Source: Rhynochetos jubatus (Eukaryota > Chordata > Aves > Eurypygiformes > Rhynochetidae). From it: a stretch of 64,000 nucleotides of DNA. The position numbers and the translations under genes were made by a program. The stretch lies in contig CM050655.1 of the NCBI GenBank assembly GCA_027574665.1, positions 12,519,170 through 12,583,169 on the forward strand. Direction: 5' to 3'. The notes below the pieces were generated by a model, which was not told the DNA's origin, did not search any database, and saw nothing but the letters and a program-made list of their open reading frames with translations. Numbering within the stretch: position 1 is the first letter of the stretch; each line of letters begins with the position of its first letter. Shown one piece after another: positions 14,842 to 27,518 of the stretch.

Positions 14842-14984
14842 TCTTGTTTGTGAGGCTTTTGTTTTGGGCTGGTTTTGTTGTGGTTTGGGTTTTGGCTTTG
14901 TTGTAGCTTTAGGTTGTTGTTTTTTCTAATCGGGTTGGTTTTGAAGATTTTGTTTGGCTTTTTTGGGATGCAGTGGGCTTCTTT
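14842..14984. repeat. G/T-rich strand-asymmetric low-complexity tract
   Basis: For about 140 bases the plus strand consists mostly of G and T, in irregular TTTTG, TTGG and TGTTG iterations, with very few A or C. There is no fixed unit, so it is low-complexity DNA, not a clean tandem repeat. A shorter tract of the same character lies at 44844-44891. Such asymmetry can arise from decay of a simple repeat. Confidence 0.6.
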
Positions 14985-15810
14985 GCTAAAACAGATTAAA
15001 TCATGGTAAGTTTAAAAGGGTAAATAAGGAACATTTCCATGAGGAAGCATTCTGTAGACAGAATTGGTTTGGTCAGCCTGTGCCAAGAAGGCACAGCACC
15101 TTTATTGCTTCCAAGGTTTTTTTGGGGGCAAATGGAGGACTATTAATGAACTCTTTGTAGTTTGGGATTGGGGCTGATACTGAAGAAAAATTAATGGATA
15201 CAGGGTTGAGAACTGCCAGTTAATAGTGTAGAGCCCTGAAGTGTAAAGTGTAAGAGTTTTACTGTAAATCCTAGAAGAAGTGTTCCTCACCCACTGAAAA
15301 TTAAATACCCTGTAATGAAGAACAAAGGCAGCCCAAGTACAGGGAACAAACTGCTTAGGAAATTAAGAATCAACTGGCTCAGGTGCAACGTGGTTTCTCT
15401 GATCATAAGTTCTCTAGCACATATATCAAAGTAGAGACCTTCTAAACAGGAAAAAAACCAAAACAAGCCAACCAACCAATTGCAAGAACACATATCATTT
15501 CAAAACAATACTCCACTCTTTGCTGCCTCCTCTTAGAGGGAAAGATTGAAGGGTTATGGCAACTATTAAGTGACATTATATAACATATCCTGCAAGCTGC
15601 TCGGGTGACCTGGTGGGACGCGACGTGCGTGTGAGTTCTCTTTCATAAGCCCATTATAAAATACTCAGCAACTCACATAACATAAGGCAGCATGAAGGTT
15701 GAGATGCATATTACACTTCAGAAGTTACAGGTAACGAAGGAAAACATTACATTTGTCATTGCATCCTGTCTGGATGGTGCATGTCCACCTTAGCAGGCAT
15801 TATGCAGTTT

Positions 15811-15885
15811 ACAATTCACCTTATTGTCCATTATTCCCATCTTGCAAAAGGACTACAGTTTCACAAGTGTTTAAATTCTCAGCTG
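15811..15885 (-). mobile_element. Possible MIR SINE remnant (weak)
   Basis: The plus strand reads like a diverged reverse complement of the 3' half of a MIR element: a TTATTGTCCATTATTCCCAT-type segment followed by a degraded form of the gaggaaactgag region. No 5' portion can be followed. MIRs are ancient tRNA-derived SINEs present in amniote genomes. With this divergence the match could be coincidence; a profile search would settle it. Confidence 0.35.
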
Positions 15886-18015
15886 AATGTTGAGTTTAAG
15901 TGGTGCGTAAAGAGCCTAGAGAGCCTATTCACTCGGTACAAACATAGGATTTGACAGAAGAGTAAGAACAGGCAGGAACAAGTACGCGCTTTCTTCTGAC
16001 TTTCTGTATGCAAGGAGCAGGCTGCGTGAAAAAGGGAAGAGAAAGCGTCTCCAGGTAAGGCTGACCCCTTCCTGCCTGGCGCCAACGCTTGCAGGCAGAG
16101 CTGCAGCATGCAGGAGGGTTGTCATTTGCCACTGCTCTGCAGAAAGGCAAAAAAAGACTTAGCTGAGGAATTGTGGATTACGGCAACTCTGAACACAGAT
16201 ACAATACCCTGCTACTCTTTCACGTAGAGCTCACAGGAATTCCACCATCTCCAATAACCATAGCATTTGTCCAGTTGTAAGTTTGGAGGGCTGTTCTAAT
16301 GGAACTTGTCCCACTGTTTACTAAAGTTGATTAAACCCCTCATTGCAATACACTGTTCAAAGCTGACTTGTTCCCACATCTCTTGATGATTTTGCCATGT
16401 GAACTCTTGTGCTGCAGTATATTCCATAAGATTGGTTGGCCATCTCTGAACGTGTTCTATTACAAAGTACTGCTGAGTGTGAGGGATGAGATGGATACAT
16501 TCTTCAGAACTGCCTACATCTAAATTTTAACCAAGGAGTAGAAATGCTCGTGAAAACTGCCTTACTTTCAGCAGCGGCACAATGCCTGAAAATATCCATG
16601 TTTTCTCTTTTTTCGTTTAATTGTTGAGTGAATCGTAATGTGGAATTTCAAAGCCCATCATAATTAAGTTTCCATTTGCATAGCACTCTATCCAGTGTTT
16701 CTCATACTTTACTGTACCTCCATATTGGGCTAAAACAAAAAATTCTACAGAGGTGCCCACATTTTTTTCAATTATCTGCAGTATGATGCCAGATTTGTTA
16801 TGTGTCATTTCATTTATTGGTATTTACTGTCCTCCAGCTGTCAGCATCAATGCTCATTTTCTATGCCAAGCGGCATTTCTAGAATTGTTACGCATCTACA
16901 TTTCACCCACACTGTTCTCTTCCCATCATTACTTGTAGCACCAACTCTAAACATGAAATGTAACCTTCAAATGTCATGCAATTATCCACAAAAGGGTACC
17001 TAAATAACTAAATGCAGGGTTCTTCACTCATCTCTTCAGAGATTTGATTTAGTTTGCCATGTCATGGAAAATAATATCCAAGTACACACTGAAATTAACA
17101 TGCAAAAGAAAACATTTACTCTGTTCGCTCAACCAGGTTACAGCACTGAGGGTTACTGTCAAGAATATGTTGTTGTATCCCTCTCTTTTCCTCTTTCCTG
17201 AAAGTGTTGAGTGATTGTTTGTTTTGGAAATACTGCAAGTTCAACAACTTACAACCATAATATTTACTTGTTTAACACTTCAAAACATCAGCATGCTATG
17301 TTTAGAATACTGAACACAATTTAGACCATTAAACAATAACAGAAATCACCACTGCCTTCAAGTAAAAAATTCAGTTAGGAGTAGAATTTTTGTGTATTCT
17401 CCTGCAAACTGCATTCAGAGTCACAGAGGTGAAGAATCCTAGTGGAGTTACAATTCAATTTTGACCACCACCTCTTTCATTGCGGTTTGAAATTCATCAT
17501 GGACTAACAAAACATCAGAACAGTCAAAGCACCCCAGGTATTAAGTCTAATTCTAAAATAGACAAGTCTTGGGCCCAATGTGCTGTTGTACTGGTACACT
17601 GTGCAGTTGTAGGGTTGTAGCTACTGGTGACGGAAGGATGGAATAGAAGGGATTTGTAGGCAATATTTATTAGAACAATTGACAAGCTGGTAAAAAGCAA
17701 ACATGACTTTGGACAAACAGTGCCTTTCTCAGGTTTGAAATAAGCTCCAATGATCTTTCATAATTGAAGGAAGCCAGGTTTATTCCTTAATACTTGTCTA
17801 CTTCTATTCAGGTATTATTTCTATCAGCGCTGCTTGAATCACCTGTGTCTCACATGAATAAGTCAGAGGAAGAGCAACACTGGGCCCACAGCAGGCCCAT
17901 GTCCCAGGAGGGACTTCTTCTACACAGGAGCACAAAAAATGCAAACAGACCTAATTTTACTACTTCTTTGAGCACACGAGAATAGGGAAATGATACAGTA
18001 GTTTGTGCACAAGTT

Positions 18016-18297
18016 TTGGGAACAGAACACCTTATCAATATTGTCAGACAAAACTATTCTTTAGCCTTGAGATTTAAAAGAGATTGGGTCTGTCTGAACC
18101 CAGGGTCTGTCAAGTGTATTGCTTCGGGAGTCTGCCACCGGAGGAGCTCGTATGAGGAGTACTGCTGCAATACTAAGACTGGAACATGCAAAATGAAAAA
18201 GCAGTTCAAGAGGGAGGAGAAAGTGACTGCATCAGTACTTACCAACTGGGTGCAAGTTTTTCATCTCCTTACTTTTTTGGTATCATATGCTTTTTAA
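18016..18297 (+). other. Doubtful 93-codon ORF with a six-cysteine cluster
   Basis: The open frame encodes six cysteines within 33 residues (residues 26, 34, 40, 50, 51 and 58), with spacing C-x7-C-x5-C-x9-CC-x6-C, followed by a Lys/Arg-rich stretch. Small secreted disulfide-rich peptides show comparable density, but this spacing does not match the avian beta-defensin pattern, in which the adjacent pair is last. There is no N-terminal signal peptide in this frame. An AG at 18102-18103 could act as a splice acceptor and would leave five of the six cysteines. An overlapping frame exists on the other strand. I regard coding as unlikely but worth one check. Confidence 0.12.
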
Positions 18298-19714
18298 GCC
18301 TAAGATTCTGTAATGTTATTTTGAGTCAAAACAAATTAAATAGCTTCTACTTAATTTAGTCCCCATCTTCAGACCCTCATTATTACCTCTGCAGTAAAAA
18401 TTCCTTCCAAACTGGCACAGAAGACAGGTTGGTTGAGGCATCCAGCATGGTAAGAAATTTTATGTGCAAAATCTTTCATTACGGTGGGTCTAGACCATCT
18501 CCATCTACTTTAGTTCAAAGGTGATCCAGTTGGACTAGTGTTCATGGAACATTTCCTCTTGAAAAAGCAGTGACATTCACATGACAAAAAGGTTGTGATC
18601 AACAGCCCAATGTAGCAAATCACCACATGACACGTGAAGATGAAGTTGGGTCCAATACAGGGAAATAGAAAATACACTGAAACTATGTCCTACAACTGTC
18701 TTGATACACTGCTAGCTCTCCATAAACGCTACGGATAATTTAGTGATTTAGACTGGAACAGCATTTCTGAGAAGAATATAACACAGTCTTAGGTTTCTAA
18801 GAAATGCCATGTTTTAAAGCTTTTACAGATCAATTTACAGGGCAAGCTATAGAAACATAGTGAGAAGCACATTATATTCATTGTAGCAAATGCACTCATT
18901 TGCACTGGTCAGGAACCTTTTTTCAGTGTTTGGTTTTTTTTTTTTTTAATTTAGGTATTTTTTAACCCCGTATGAGAAATTGTTATATTTTAGATGTCTA
19001 ATTTGAGAAGCTATATTGAATAGTAGCTGGTTTGTTTTATTTGTAAGGAAATTCACAGCAAATTAGTTTGATAGTAATCAAAAAGAAAATGTGATACTTT
19101 TAACCATAATATATGTGGCTTCAATCCTGCAACACTTTGTTAATGAAGTGGGATCATTTATTAAAATTTGGAAAATTCATATGAGCAAAGGTTTACTATC
19201 ATGTTATAGTAGTTCAGAGTGTGCAAAATTTGCATCTTATAGTCAAACAGGATTCTCTGGTTTCCTTATTTCTTATTTAGAAGTCACTCAATGAAGTGTT
19301 CAAATCCACTTGGTTCTAATTAGCACACAAAGCACACCCCTGGGGTACATACCATGAAATTGGTGGTAGACTTCTTAGTGTTTTATCAACTTTTTTCTTG
19401 TGCGTCTTACATGCCAGTGACTAGCAGGCTTGTAGAACAACTGTAAATCTCATCGAACCGTTAACTTTGTATATGCACTTCTTACGGTTCAGGCAAACTG
19501 ACATCCCTGCTCCGATATTTCGGGTAGTTCACTGTGGTTATAGGTTAATGAAGAGAGATTATCCACATTCAAAGACATTTTCAACATTTAATCCCAGTAT
19601 TCAGTTCTCACCTTAACCCCAGCAGTTTGAGAGCAGTGTGGGCCACAGAGCACTAGAAGGTGCTGTCTCTTTCCCAGACTGCAGGACAAAGTGTTCTTGA
19701 CTGCAGCCTTTCAC

Positions 19715-19785
19715 AGGCTGTGAGATGGGGATAAATTGTGTTTACCCAACACTTAAGTTTTCAGTCACAGATGTCAAAGTACTTC
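19715..19785 (+). mobile_element. Possible MIR SINE remnant (weak)
   Basis: The segment centred on 19720-19747 resembles the MIR 3' region around its 'aaaatggggataat...ttaccc' core, followed by a decayed form of the downstream 'catgtaaagtgctt' region. The 5' half of the element is not recognisable. The family assignment is from memory and the match is short. Confidence 0.4.
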
Positions 19786-22700
19786 TCTAACTGCCACAAA
19801 TATGATTGTGAGGAAAAGAAAAAAGTAAGCAATGCTGATAGTCATTAATATACAATGTGAAGCTTCTCAGACAACAGATTTTATTTAATGGCTATGATGG
19901 TGTGTTAAATTTGGAAACAGAAGTCACTACATTATCATAAAGCATGAGCTGAAACGTATGAATCCAGATTTTACTCAGGTTTTCTGCAAACTTACATGAA
20001 AGAACATGTTCTCCCATATGGAAATACTATACTTACAAACCTTATTGTCAGTTTCTTTTTTCTTGAGAGTTATTAATATTGTCCTTTTAATTATTTATAA
20101 TAATTCTGAACTAAAATATATTGCAACTTAATTTTTGTGGGGAAACATATTCATCATATGCTCTTGGACCACACTCTTGTAGGGCTCCAACCCCACAATC
20201 TCATACAGGGGCCTGTTCCTGCAGATGACTCTGCGAACACTGGGAAGCATCTATGAAATACTGTGAACACAGGGCAACCACAGTCACAGTTAAGTAGAAT
20301 GTGAAATGAGGAAGCATTTTGTAATCACCTCTCATACTTTAAGAGGACCATTCAGCGACCAGAAATAGAAGACAAGGAAGGCAAAAGCCACACATTAATC
20401 TTCCCTTTCCCTGGTCTTTGCTTCTCAGAATGCTTGCCTCTCCACATTTCTGTGGAAAGATCCCAGTGCTGAAGGAACATTTTGTGGTGGTAGTGTTTCT
20501 TTTTTGAATTGTGCTGGTGATGTTAACCAGGCTTAGCACTCTGTAATACTCTATCAGAACTGCAAGACTACCTGGAGCTGGCACAATATTTCCGGTTATC
20601 TTGAAGAGTCATTGCTTCCTGCCATGTTTGGTAGCATGTCACAAGGGTTGAGTTTTATTTCCATTAGAAAGGTATTATTGGAACACTTGAATAAAACAAG
20701 GATGGTTTTGCTTTCATACTGACACTTGACTGGAATTCTTTATGGCACAGTCTTTAAGGAACACCTCACAGGAAAGTTATTTCCTTTGATTTGCAAGCTT
20801 AGAACAAAACTCAAAACTAGAATTCTAGGGGAGAGATGAGTCTCCCCGAAAGAATGACCTTGTACTCAGCCTTGATATAGCTAATCAACATCATTAACTG
20901 TTGGGGGATCTTTAAACAGAAAGTTATTTTGCTTAAACAAAGTAATTCTTCAAGTGCCCAAACCAACGCTTCATGTCTAGGGTAACTGCATTTGTCACTA
21001 CAAGAGGGACTGAAACAGTGGAGGGAAGAAACGGTCCTATGTGGTCTTGAACTTTATTAATTTCGGAGTCTGTGGCTTTACTGGATTCACAAGCCACCTT
21101 GAGTGCTGAAAATTCCTCCCAAAAGCATCATAATCTTTGGCCACTAGATGCTCAAATTTAATAGTAAATATTGTCTCACATCACTGAGCAACTGAAGTAT
21201 CACACCTCACATTCACATAGGTCTACTCCTTAAAAAAAAAAAAAAAAGGCAATAGCACCATAGTGTCTTTCTTACTGTAACAGTGCCCGCCTAAAGGAAT
21301 GAGCCTGAACATGACAAGATAAAGATTCATGTTTTATAGAAGCCAGGAGACTGCAGGGCAAATAAAGATTTCCTTTAATACAATATATAAATGTACTCCT
21401 TGTAATACTTAAAATACTGGGGGAGGGCAGGGAAAAAAACACCCACCAAAGAAAAGTCCACACCACTCCCATGGGCTTTTACATAGTCCATACAGGCTGA
21501 ATCTCAGAAGCTAGTCAGGAAATAAATTGAAGCTTCAAACTCTAATGCAATAATTGATGTGTACTTTAAAACCATGTATGTTACTCTCTTCACTCATTTC
21601 ATAGAAGTTTAAAATCTCACTTAAAATACAAGAAATTGCAAGCTTTTTCATGGTAAGTTGTTAGATGCCAACATAACATGAAATAGCCCTCCACATAGCA
21701 ACGCAATACGACTCATGCCTATTAAAACTTATATCACAGGCACTACAGGAAAAAGATGAAGGACACACAAGCTACACTTCAGTTTTAGTGGATTCCATAT
21801 GAGGGAAAAGTCATAGCAATGAGTGGTCCAAACATCTGATCTAGGATTATCATCTCCAAATTTACAGTCCTTGGTAGATTTGCTTTTCATGAATTTAATA
21901 TTTAACTCACTTAATAGTTTGGCATCCTCCAATATTAAAATTTTAATAGTCCCATTACTTACACATGAAAGAGTGCATCCTTTCCCTTGTTCTGATTCAA
22001 CTACTGAGTAATTTCAAACTAATAAATTACAGAAAATGTATGTATTTGCTTAATAGAGGACAAGAGTTAATTTTGTCTCAATCTTTCTTTAGTCTTGCCT
22101 GTAAAGATTCAACACATGCCAGTAGTAATGTGGGTTTTTTTCCTTGTCAGGCAAAAAGCCAGAAATTTTGTAATTTGATTGGTCCCTGAACTGTTGTACA
22201 AACCAGGAGATATTCAGTCTATAAGATGATGTACAGGAGAGGATGTCTTACCAAACTAAGGTCCTACATTGCGTGGTCTTAATGAATCCACCCATTATTT
22301 TCCATAAATCATTCTTATGACCTTCAGGCTTTCTATCAAAACCTTTCAAGCTTCAGGGTTTGAATGCAATCTTTCCTAAAATTTAGGAAGAAATATTTTG
22401 ACAGGGAGTGAACTTCCCTCAGTTGTATGTCCAGGTTGCAAGAAATTACAGTTAGAGGAGGATATTGCTTTCCTCCAAATTACTGTGGTGGAAAGACCAA
22501 TATGTTAGCCTTCCACATTTCATTCTCTACAGGTATTTTCCACTAGAAGGTATCCTACTTAGGAAAAGGTGAAATATTCAAGTGGAAAGGGGAATACTTT
22601 CAGTAGAGTGCACCTTACTTTCCAGTAATGCCAAGATCACTTCCACTGCTGCAATAAGTCATGTTACGTTTCACACCTTCTTGCTATTAAAATTCAATCC

Positions 22701-23212
22701 TTGTACGATTGTATCCTCTGTGTCAGTGTCAGAGGGCTGCCTCTTTCTTGCACATTGAATAAACGTGTGCCATGTCCGCTTCCAGAGAAGCGGCATTCTG
22801 TCTGCTGTTACCACAGGGGTCCCTGCAAAGGTATGCAAAATGGAAGCCTCAAGAGAACCTCTCAATCACATTAAAGAGCTCATTAAAAATTGTAATACAC
22901 ACTAAAATTCAGAATTAATTTAGGGGACAAAGCAGGGTCAATTTCCAAGTCTTGCACACCAGGGGATGAATTCTGGAGCTGTGAAGAGACTGGAGGAAGA
23001 CTGATGTTCAGAGCTCACTGAACTCTGAGGGTATCAAATACATAACTGTATCAAGCTCATCACAACTAAAGGGGCCACAACAGATGCAATTCAGATCTTG
23101 TCTGTAGTGAAGAAAATGTACAGATCATTTCACCTAACAGGAAAGGGGACCGTAAGATCAATCTAAAAATATAATTTAGTTTACATATACTTGTGTTTCT
23201 CCTTGAAAGATA

Positions 23213-23528
23213 TCACAGAAACACTAAGGTTGGAAAAGACCCATAAGATCATCCAGTCCAACCACCAACCCAACACTACCATACCCACTAGACCATCTCT
23301 CCTCAGTGCCACACCTACACATTCCTTGAACACCTCCAGGGATGGTGACTGCACCACTTCCCTGAGCAGCCTGTTCCAATGCCTGACCACTCTCACTCCT
23401 TCAATGAAGTTCTTCCTAATACCTAATCTAAACCTCCTCTGACACAACTTGAGGCTACTCCCTCTTGTCCTGTCACCAGTTACCCAAGAGAACAGGCCAG
23501 CACCTGCCTCCTTACAACCTCCTCTCAT
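23213..23528 (-). pseudogene. CR1 ORF2 C-terminal remnant
   Basis: This is the last part of the CR1 ORF2 reading frame, which in intact elements encodes an endonuclease and reverse transcriptase. What remains corresponds to the region after the polymerase domain, with the conserved 'rhWNrLprEvv..psle.Fk' block visible at about residues 49-70 of the open frame. No endonuclease or polymerase catalytic residues are present. The ATG at 23528 is incidental because the frame is truncated. The open frame runs past the element's 3' end into flanking DNA at 23181-23212. Confidence 0.8.
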
Positions 23529-23743
23529 GGAGCTATCAGGTCTCCCCCCAGCCTAGTTTTCTTCAGGCTAAACACCCCCAGCTCTCAGCTGGTCATCCTA
23601 AGACTTGTTCTCCAGACTCTTCACCAGCTTTTTCACCCTTCCCTGGACAGGTTCCAGCATCTCTAGTTCTTTCTTGTAGTGAAGGGCCCAAAACTGAACA
23701 CAGTATTGAAGGTGTGGTCTCACCTGTGCCATGTCCAGGGGCA
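23213..23743 (-). mobile_element. CR1 LINE, 3'-terminal fragment
   Basis: The plus strand carries the reverse complement of the end of a chicken-repeat-1 retrotransposon. It begins at 23213 with the terminal octamer-like TCACAGAA, runs through the signature 'ggttggaaaagacc...atcatccagtccaacc' segment, and continues back into ORF2 up to about 23743. It is about 530 bp of an element whose full length is several kilobases, so it is a typical 5'-truncated CR1 insertion lying in minus orientation. The minus-strand frame at 23181-23528 still translates to an ORF2 C-terminus with [23 protein letters not shown] and [15 protein letters not shown] blocks. Stops and frame changes upstream show that it is dead. 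Divergence is moderate, so it is much younger than the LINE at 29.7 kb. Confidence 0.93.
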
Positions 23744-26369
23744 CAAAAACACGTATGTATGTACTTCTGTATAATAAAACCCGTCTTCAGCTTTGAAACA
23801 TTCTGTTGCCAGTCTCCAGGGCTCTGATCTCAACTGTGGAAAATGCAATACTCCGAGTGCACCCTGTCCATATGCAAGTGTATATAACTGCACATGCACA
23901 ACTCTTCACGTCTTTGCAAATTAATCTCTCCTCTAGAGCTTAGCCCATACATTTTCTTCCACACAAAAATCAGAACATTAAGGAAAGATTTTTCACTTCC
24001 TGTTCACACAACAGATGACATGAAAAATTAGTTCCATAGCAGATGAGCACCCTGGCAACGCTTTGATTTGTCACAATAAATAAAACTTCCATAAACTCTA
24101 ATATATTAAAGTTCACATCATTTGCTGACAAAAAGAGTTAAAAAGCTTCCTCCAGAACACCAGATAATATTTACATGTTAGGATGCTATTTTGCAAGTAC
24201 CTACATTTTCCAAGCATCTAAATGGGGTTTGGAATGTGTTCATATTTTCTGGAAGAAAATTGTTTACATTGTTTCTTTTAAAGTCTACTTTAACAAGAAA
24301 TGAGGAACATATATTAGGGTGTATATGCTGACTTCAGTATGCTTGGACTGCATTGGAACGAGCTTGAAAACCATGCCTGTCATCCACACAATGTTGACCT
24401 TCTCCCCTTCATCCTGACCTATCATTTTTTCCACTGTGAGACATGGTTTATTCTTTTGCTTTTGTGCATTTTGAGATTACAGAGGTGCTTGTATATCCTA
24501 TGACTTTGTTTTTGAGGTGAAAGATGCGTTTAGAACAAGTTGAGCATCCCTGACAAAGGCTGCACTTGCAGGAGTTCATAGGCCCCTGTAGAAACTAAGT
24601 CACTTCAGCTGCGGAAAGCACAAGGATCACCTGCTAAGTACTGTTCTGAAATCTGTAATTTAGAAAAACAATCATTATCAAGTTCTTAGAATCTGTCATT
24701 AAACTACTTCTGATAAATGCATCCAACAATTCTAAGGAATATTGCATAATTATTTGCATTTCTAGTGTTAGACTTTGAATTCTTAAGTTGAAGTAAATCA
24801 GATTTAAAAGAAAAAAAAAATGGACCTGTCAACTGAATTTTAAAAGGGGTCAAAGTATTAAGCAGTAGATCACCTAGAAGATCAAAGTTAAACCCTGATG
24901 CTCACTGAAAGATTTTAAAAGCTCAGAGAACTTTGCATCAAGTTGAATTTGTAGAACTTCTTACACAAAATATAATTAGTATCTGAGGATTTACAAAAAG
25001 GTATTTCAGGGCTATTGCTATTCCTTCAGTTTCTATTCATACAAGTAGCAATAATACTGCTGCCTAATGTGATCGCTTGTAACAGCATCTTATTTTTGTC
25101 ACATACCACAAACCAAGAGTAAGTAAAAAAGGCAAATTCTACTAAGAAGATATTCTAACAAATCAGTGAATTAACCAGAGGAATAAAACTGGTCTAATGG
25201 TTTTAGAACAAGAAATTAAAATTTGAAGATCAATTGTTTCCTTCGTTAATGGCTAAGGACCTTCATAAACAATTAGGAACATAATTCCGTATGTCATTGA
25301 CTGAACAAGACTTTACCATAATTCCAATAAAATGGAAAGTGAATAACCATATTGTTAAGTGGTACAAAGAAAATGCAAACTGGGTAAAATGTTACTTTTT
25401 GCGTCCCTTACCCCCCACACAGACACACGCCCCCTCCAAACAGCAATGCAAACCAAAGACCTAGAGAAACACACATGAATTATTTCATGTGCAACGGCCC
25501 GTGGAGACCACTGAATAGCAAACATGAACAGTCACTTTATGTTGTCACAAGAAAATAGACACAGTTTGGATAACAGATTCTAAAACATTCAGTTCACAGG
25601 CAAAACAGATGAATTGGTAATCTTCACAAGAAGAGTAGAGACAAGGTTTGTTTACTTTTTCTAGCCACCACATTAAGAGTTCTCAGGCAACTGTAACGAG
25701 ATATCTGGCACAAACTGATGGTGCTCTGCTGCCTCCCAAGCCAGCTGTGTTGATTCGCACACACTGAGCTTCTGACCGACTGTTTCATCAGTCAATAAAA
25801 TTTTACAGTTTGTTTCTGCCACCCTGATGAGACAGGATTTCAGCCGAGTTACACTCCATTAAATGAACGCCATCCATACACAGATAAACCAAGCTGTTAT
25901 TGGGCTTTCACTATAAAATGACAATAAACTTAACAGAACAAATACCTACTCCATACTGAGAACTAATTAGTTTTGCACAAGATACAATCTGACTCAAAAA
26001 CATCTCTATAGTAACCACAGGCTTGCTTGTTTGCTAGTTTTGCACTAACCTGACATTACTCTCTTGTTAGCAGACGCAAACCAGGCTCTCCGTGCAAAGA
26101 GAGGCTGGTACAAGTGCCACCTACTCTTTGCTGTGGAAGTTTCCTAAGTGGTTGCACTCCGTTTAGCTTTATCTTTATTTCTGAAGCTGTATCACTGGAA
26201 AAAAACCAAGTGTAGAAACATCCAGAAAGGCTCATTGTGGATATAGGCTTGTTAACGCTCAGCTGTAGCTAGCCCGTGAGAGCATGCTTCACAGAACAAG
26301 CACGCGAGTAGGCACAGGCAGCCAGGAACACCTGCACGTGCCCCAGAAGATGGGGGCATAAATAGATGT

Positions 26370-26461
26370 GTATACATTTACCCCAAAACCCCATAAGGTA
26401 GAAAAGTATCATCACTTTGCAAATGAGAAGTGACGAGAGGGAAAGCTAAAGGGCAGATCCC
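26370..26461 (-). mobile_element. MIR SINE remnant
   Basis: The plus strand reads as a diverged reverse complement of the MIR 3' half. The run 'aaccccataaggtagaaaag' lines up with the consensus 'ccctgtgaggtaggta' region. It is followed by a degraded 'ccattttacagatgaggaaac' segment, then the 'gagagg' and 'gggcagatcc' blocks, with some internal loss. MIR is a core-SINE family fixed before the amniote radiation, so high divergence is expected. The assignment is from memory of the consensus. Confidence 0.55.
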
Positions 26462-27518
26462 TTGTTCTCTGCTTGTGTTCATTTGAGACATTCTTACTGA
26501 GCTAGGTATTATAGAAATGAATACAGCAGACTGAGCCTCAGCAAGCCAGCCAAGCTCCTTGGCAGTGATAGTGAGGCTTCCTGTTCAGGGTTTTCATCAG
26601 AAAACCAGTCTTAACCTCTTATTAGGCCAAAGAGAAATTGTTTCTTCTGTGGAGCTGCAACAAGATACAGTAGATTTCACAAAGAACGTCTGCAGTGTGA
26701 TGTTCTGAACTCTCTCAGCACATGTCAAAGAACCATCACTACTTTGCAGATTTCACAGCTAATCAATATAATTGCTCTCTCTGGGGAAATTAAAATTTAC
26801 CCTGGAAACTGAGTCAATGAAAAATATAGTTTTCACCTTGTGAAAAGAGGTGAGGTTTGTCTATTTCAGGTTTTCTGAAAGAAAAAAAAAAGCTAAACAA
26901 ATCTGTGCAAAAATATTTATCACCAAAACCACTAGGAAACAACAGCTTTCTAAAAAAGCGCTATAAAATAATTTGCAAGTGGTAATAGTGGTTTAAAAAA
27001 AGCTCTACACAGGTCTTAGATATGCCACTTTCATAGACCAGTGACTGTCATAACAAAGAGGAATACAATGAAAATGGAAATAATAAGCATGTACATTCAA
27101 CTTTATACACACAAGAGGCAACATTTTGATTCTATATGAAGACACACCTCATTCAACAGTTACAAAAGAAGGCAGTTTATACATGAGGCATAACTCCAGA
27201 AAAGTCTTTCTTTTTTTTTTTAAGTCTATCTGCAAATACTTTTTAGACTTGGGAAAACACGTGTTTCAAAAAGTTTTAAAATACCAGTGATTCCTATCAG
27301 GAAAATATGTTAGCTCAATTGCATCAACATAACTTTAAGAGGCTAAAGTCGGAAAACAAAATATTTTCAATATTATAGAGAGAGGTAAGTTATATACGCA
27401 GTAGTAATACACGAAGAAAATATCCCTTAGAGATTGTACAGATAGAACTGGATAAAGACAAGCCCTTTCTTGACTACCTAGTTCCCACAGTCATACAATT
27501 ACTTCAGAATCAAAGCTA

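Larger units (their letters stand above)
13616..23212. other. AT-rich non-coding sequence, no gene recognised
   Basis: No convincing exon is visible. The stretch holds a G/T-rich low-complexity tract (14842-14984), a small CpG cluster (15602-15629), two weak MIR-like remnants (15811-15885 and 19715-19785), T and A homopolymers (around 18937-18950 and 21232-21247), and one cysteine-rich open frame at 18016-18297 that is treated separately as a doubtful lead. Other open frames overlap each other on both strands and look like chance. Confidence 0.65.

Noticed and set aside
21232..21247. Run of 16 A as a possible retroposon tail
   Set aside because: The upstream sequence resembles no SINE, LINE or mRNA that I recognise, and no flanking direct repeat was seen.
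23191..23827. Plus-strand open frames of 83 and 120 codons
   Set aside because: Most of their length reads the antisense strand of the CR1 fragment; the second runs about 80 bases past the element into flanking DNA with nothing recognisable there.
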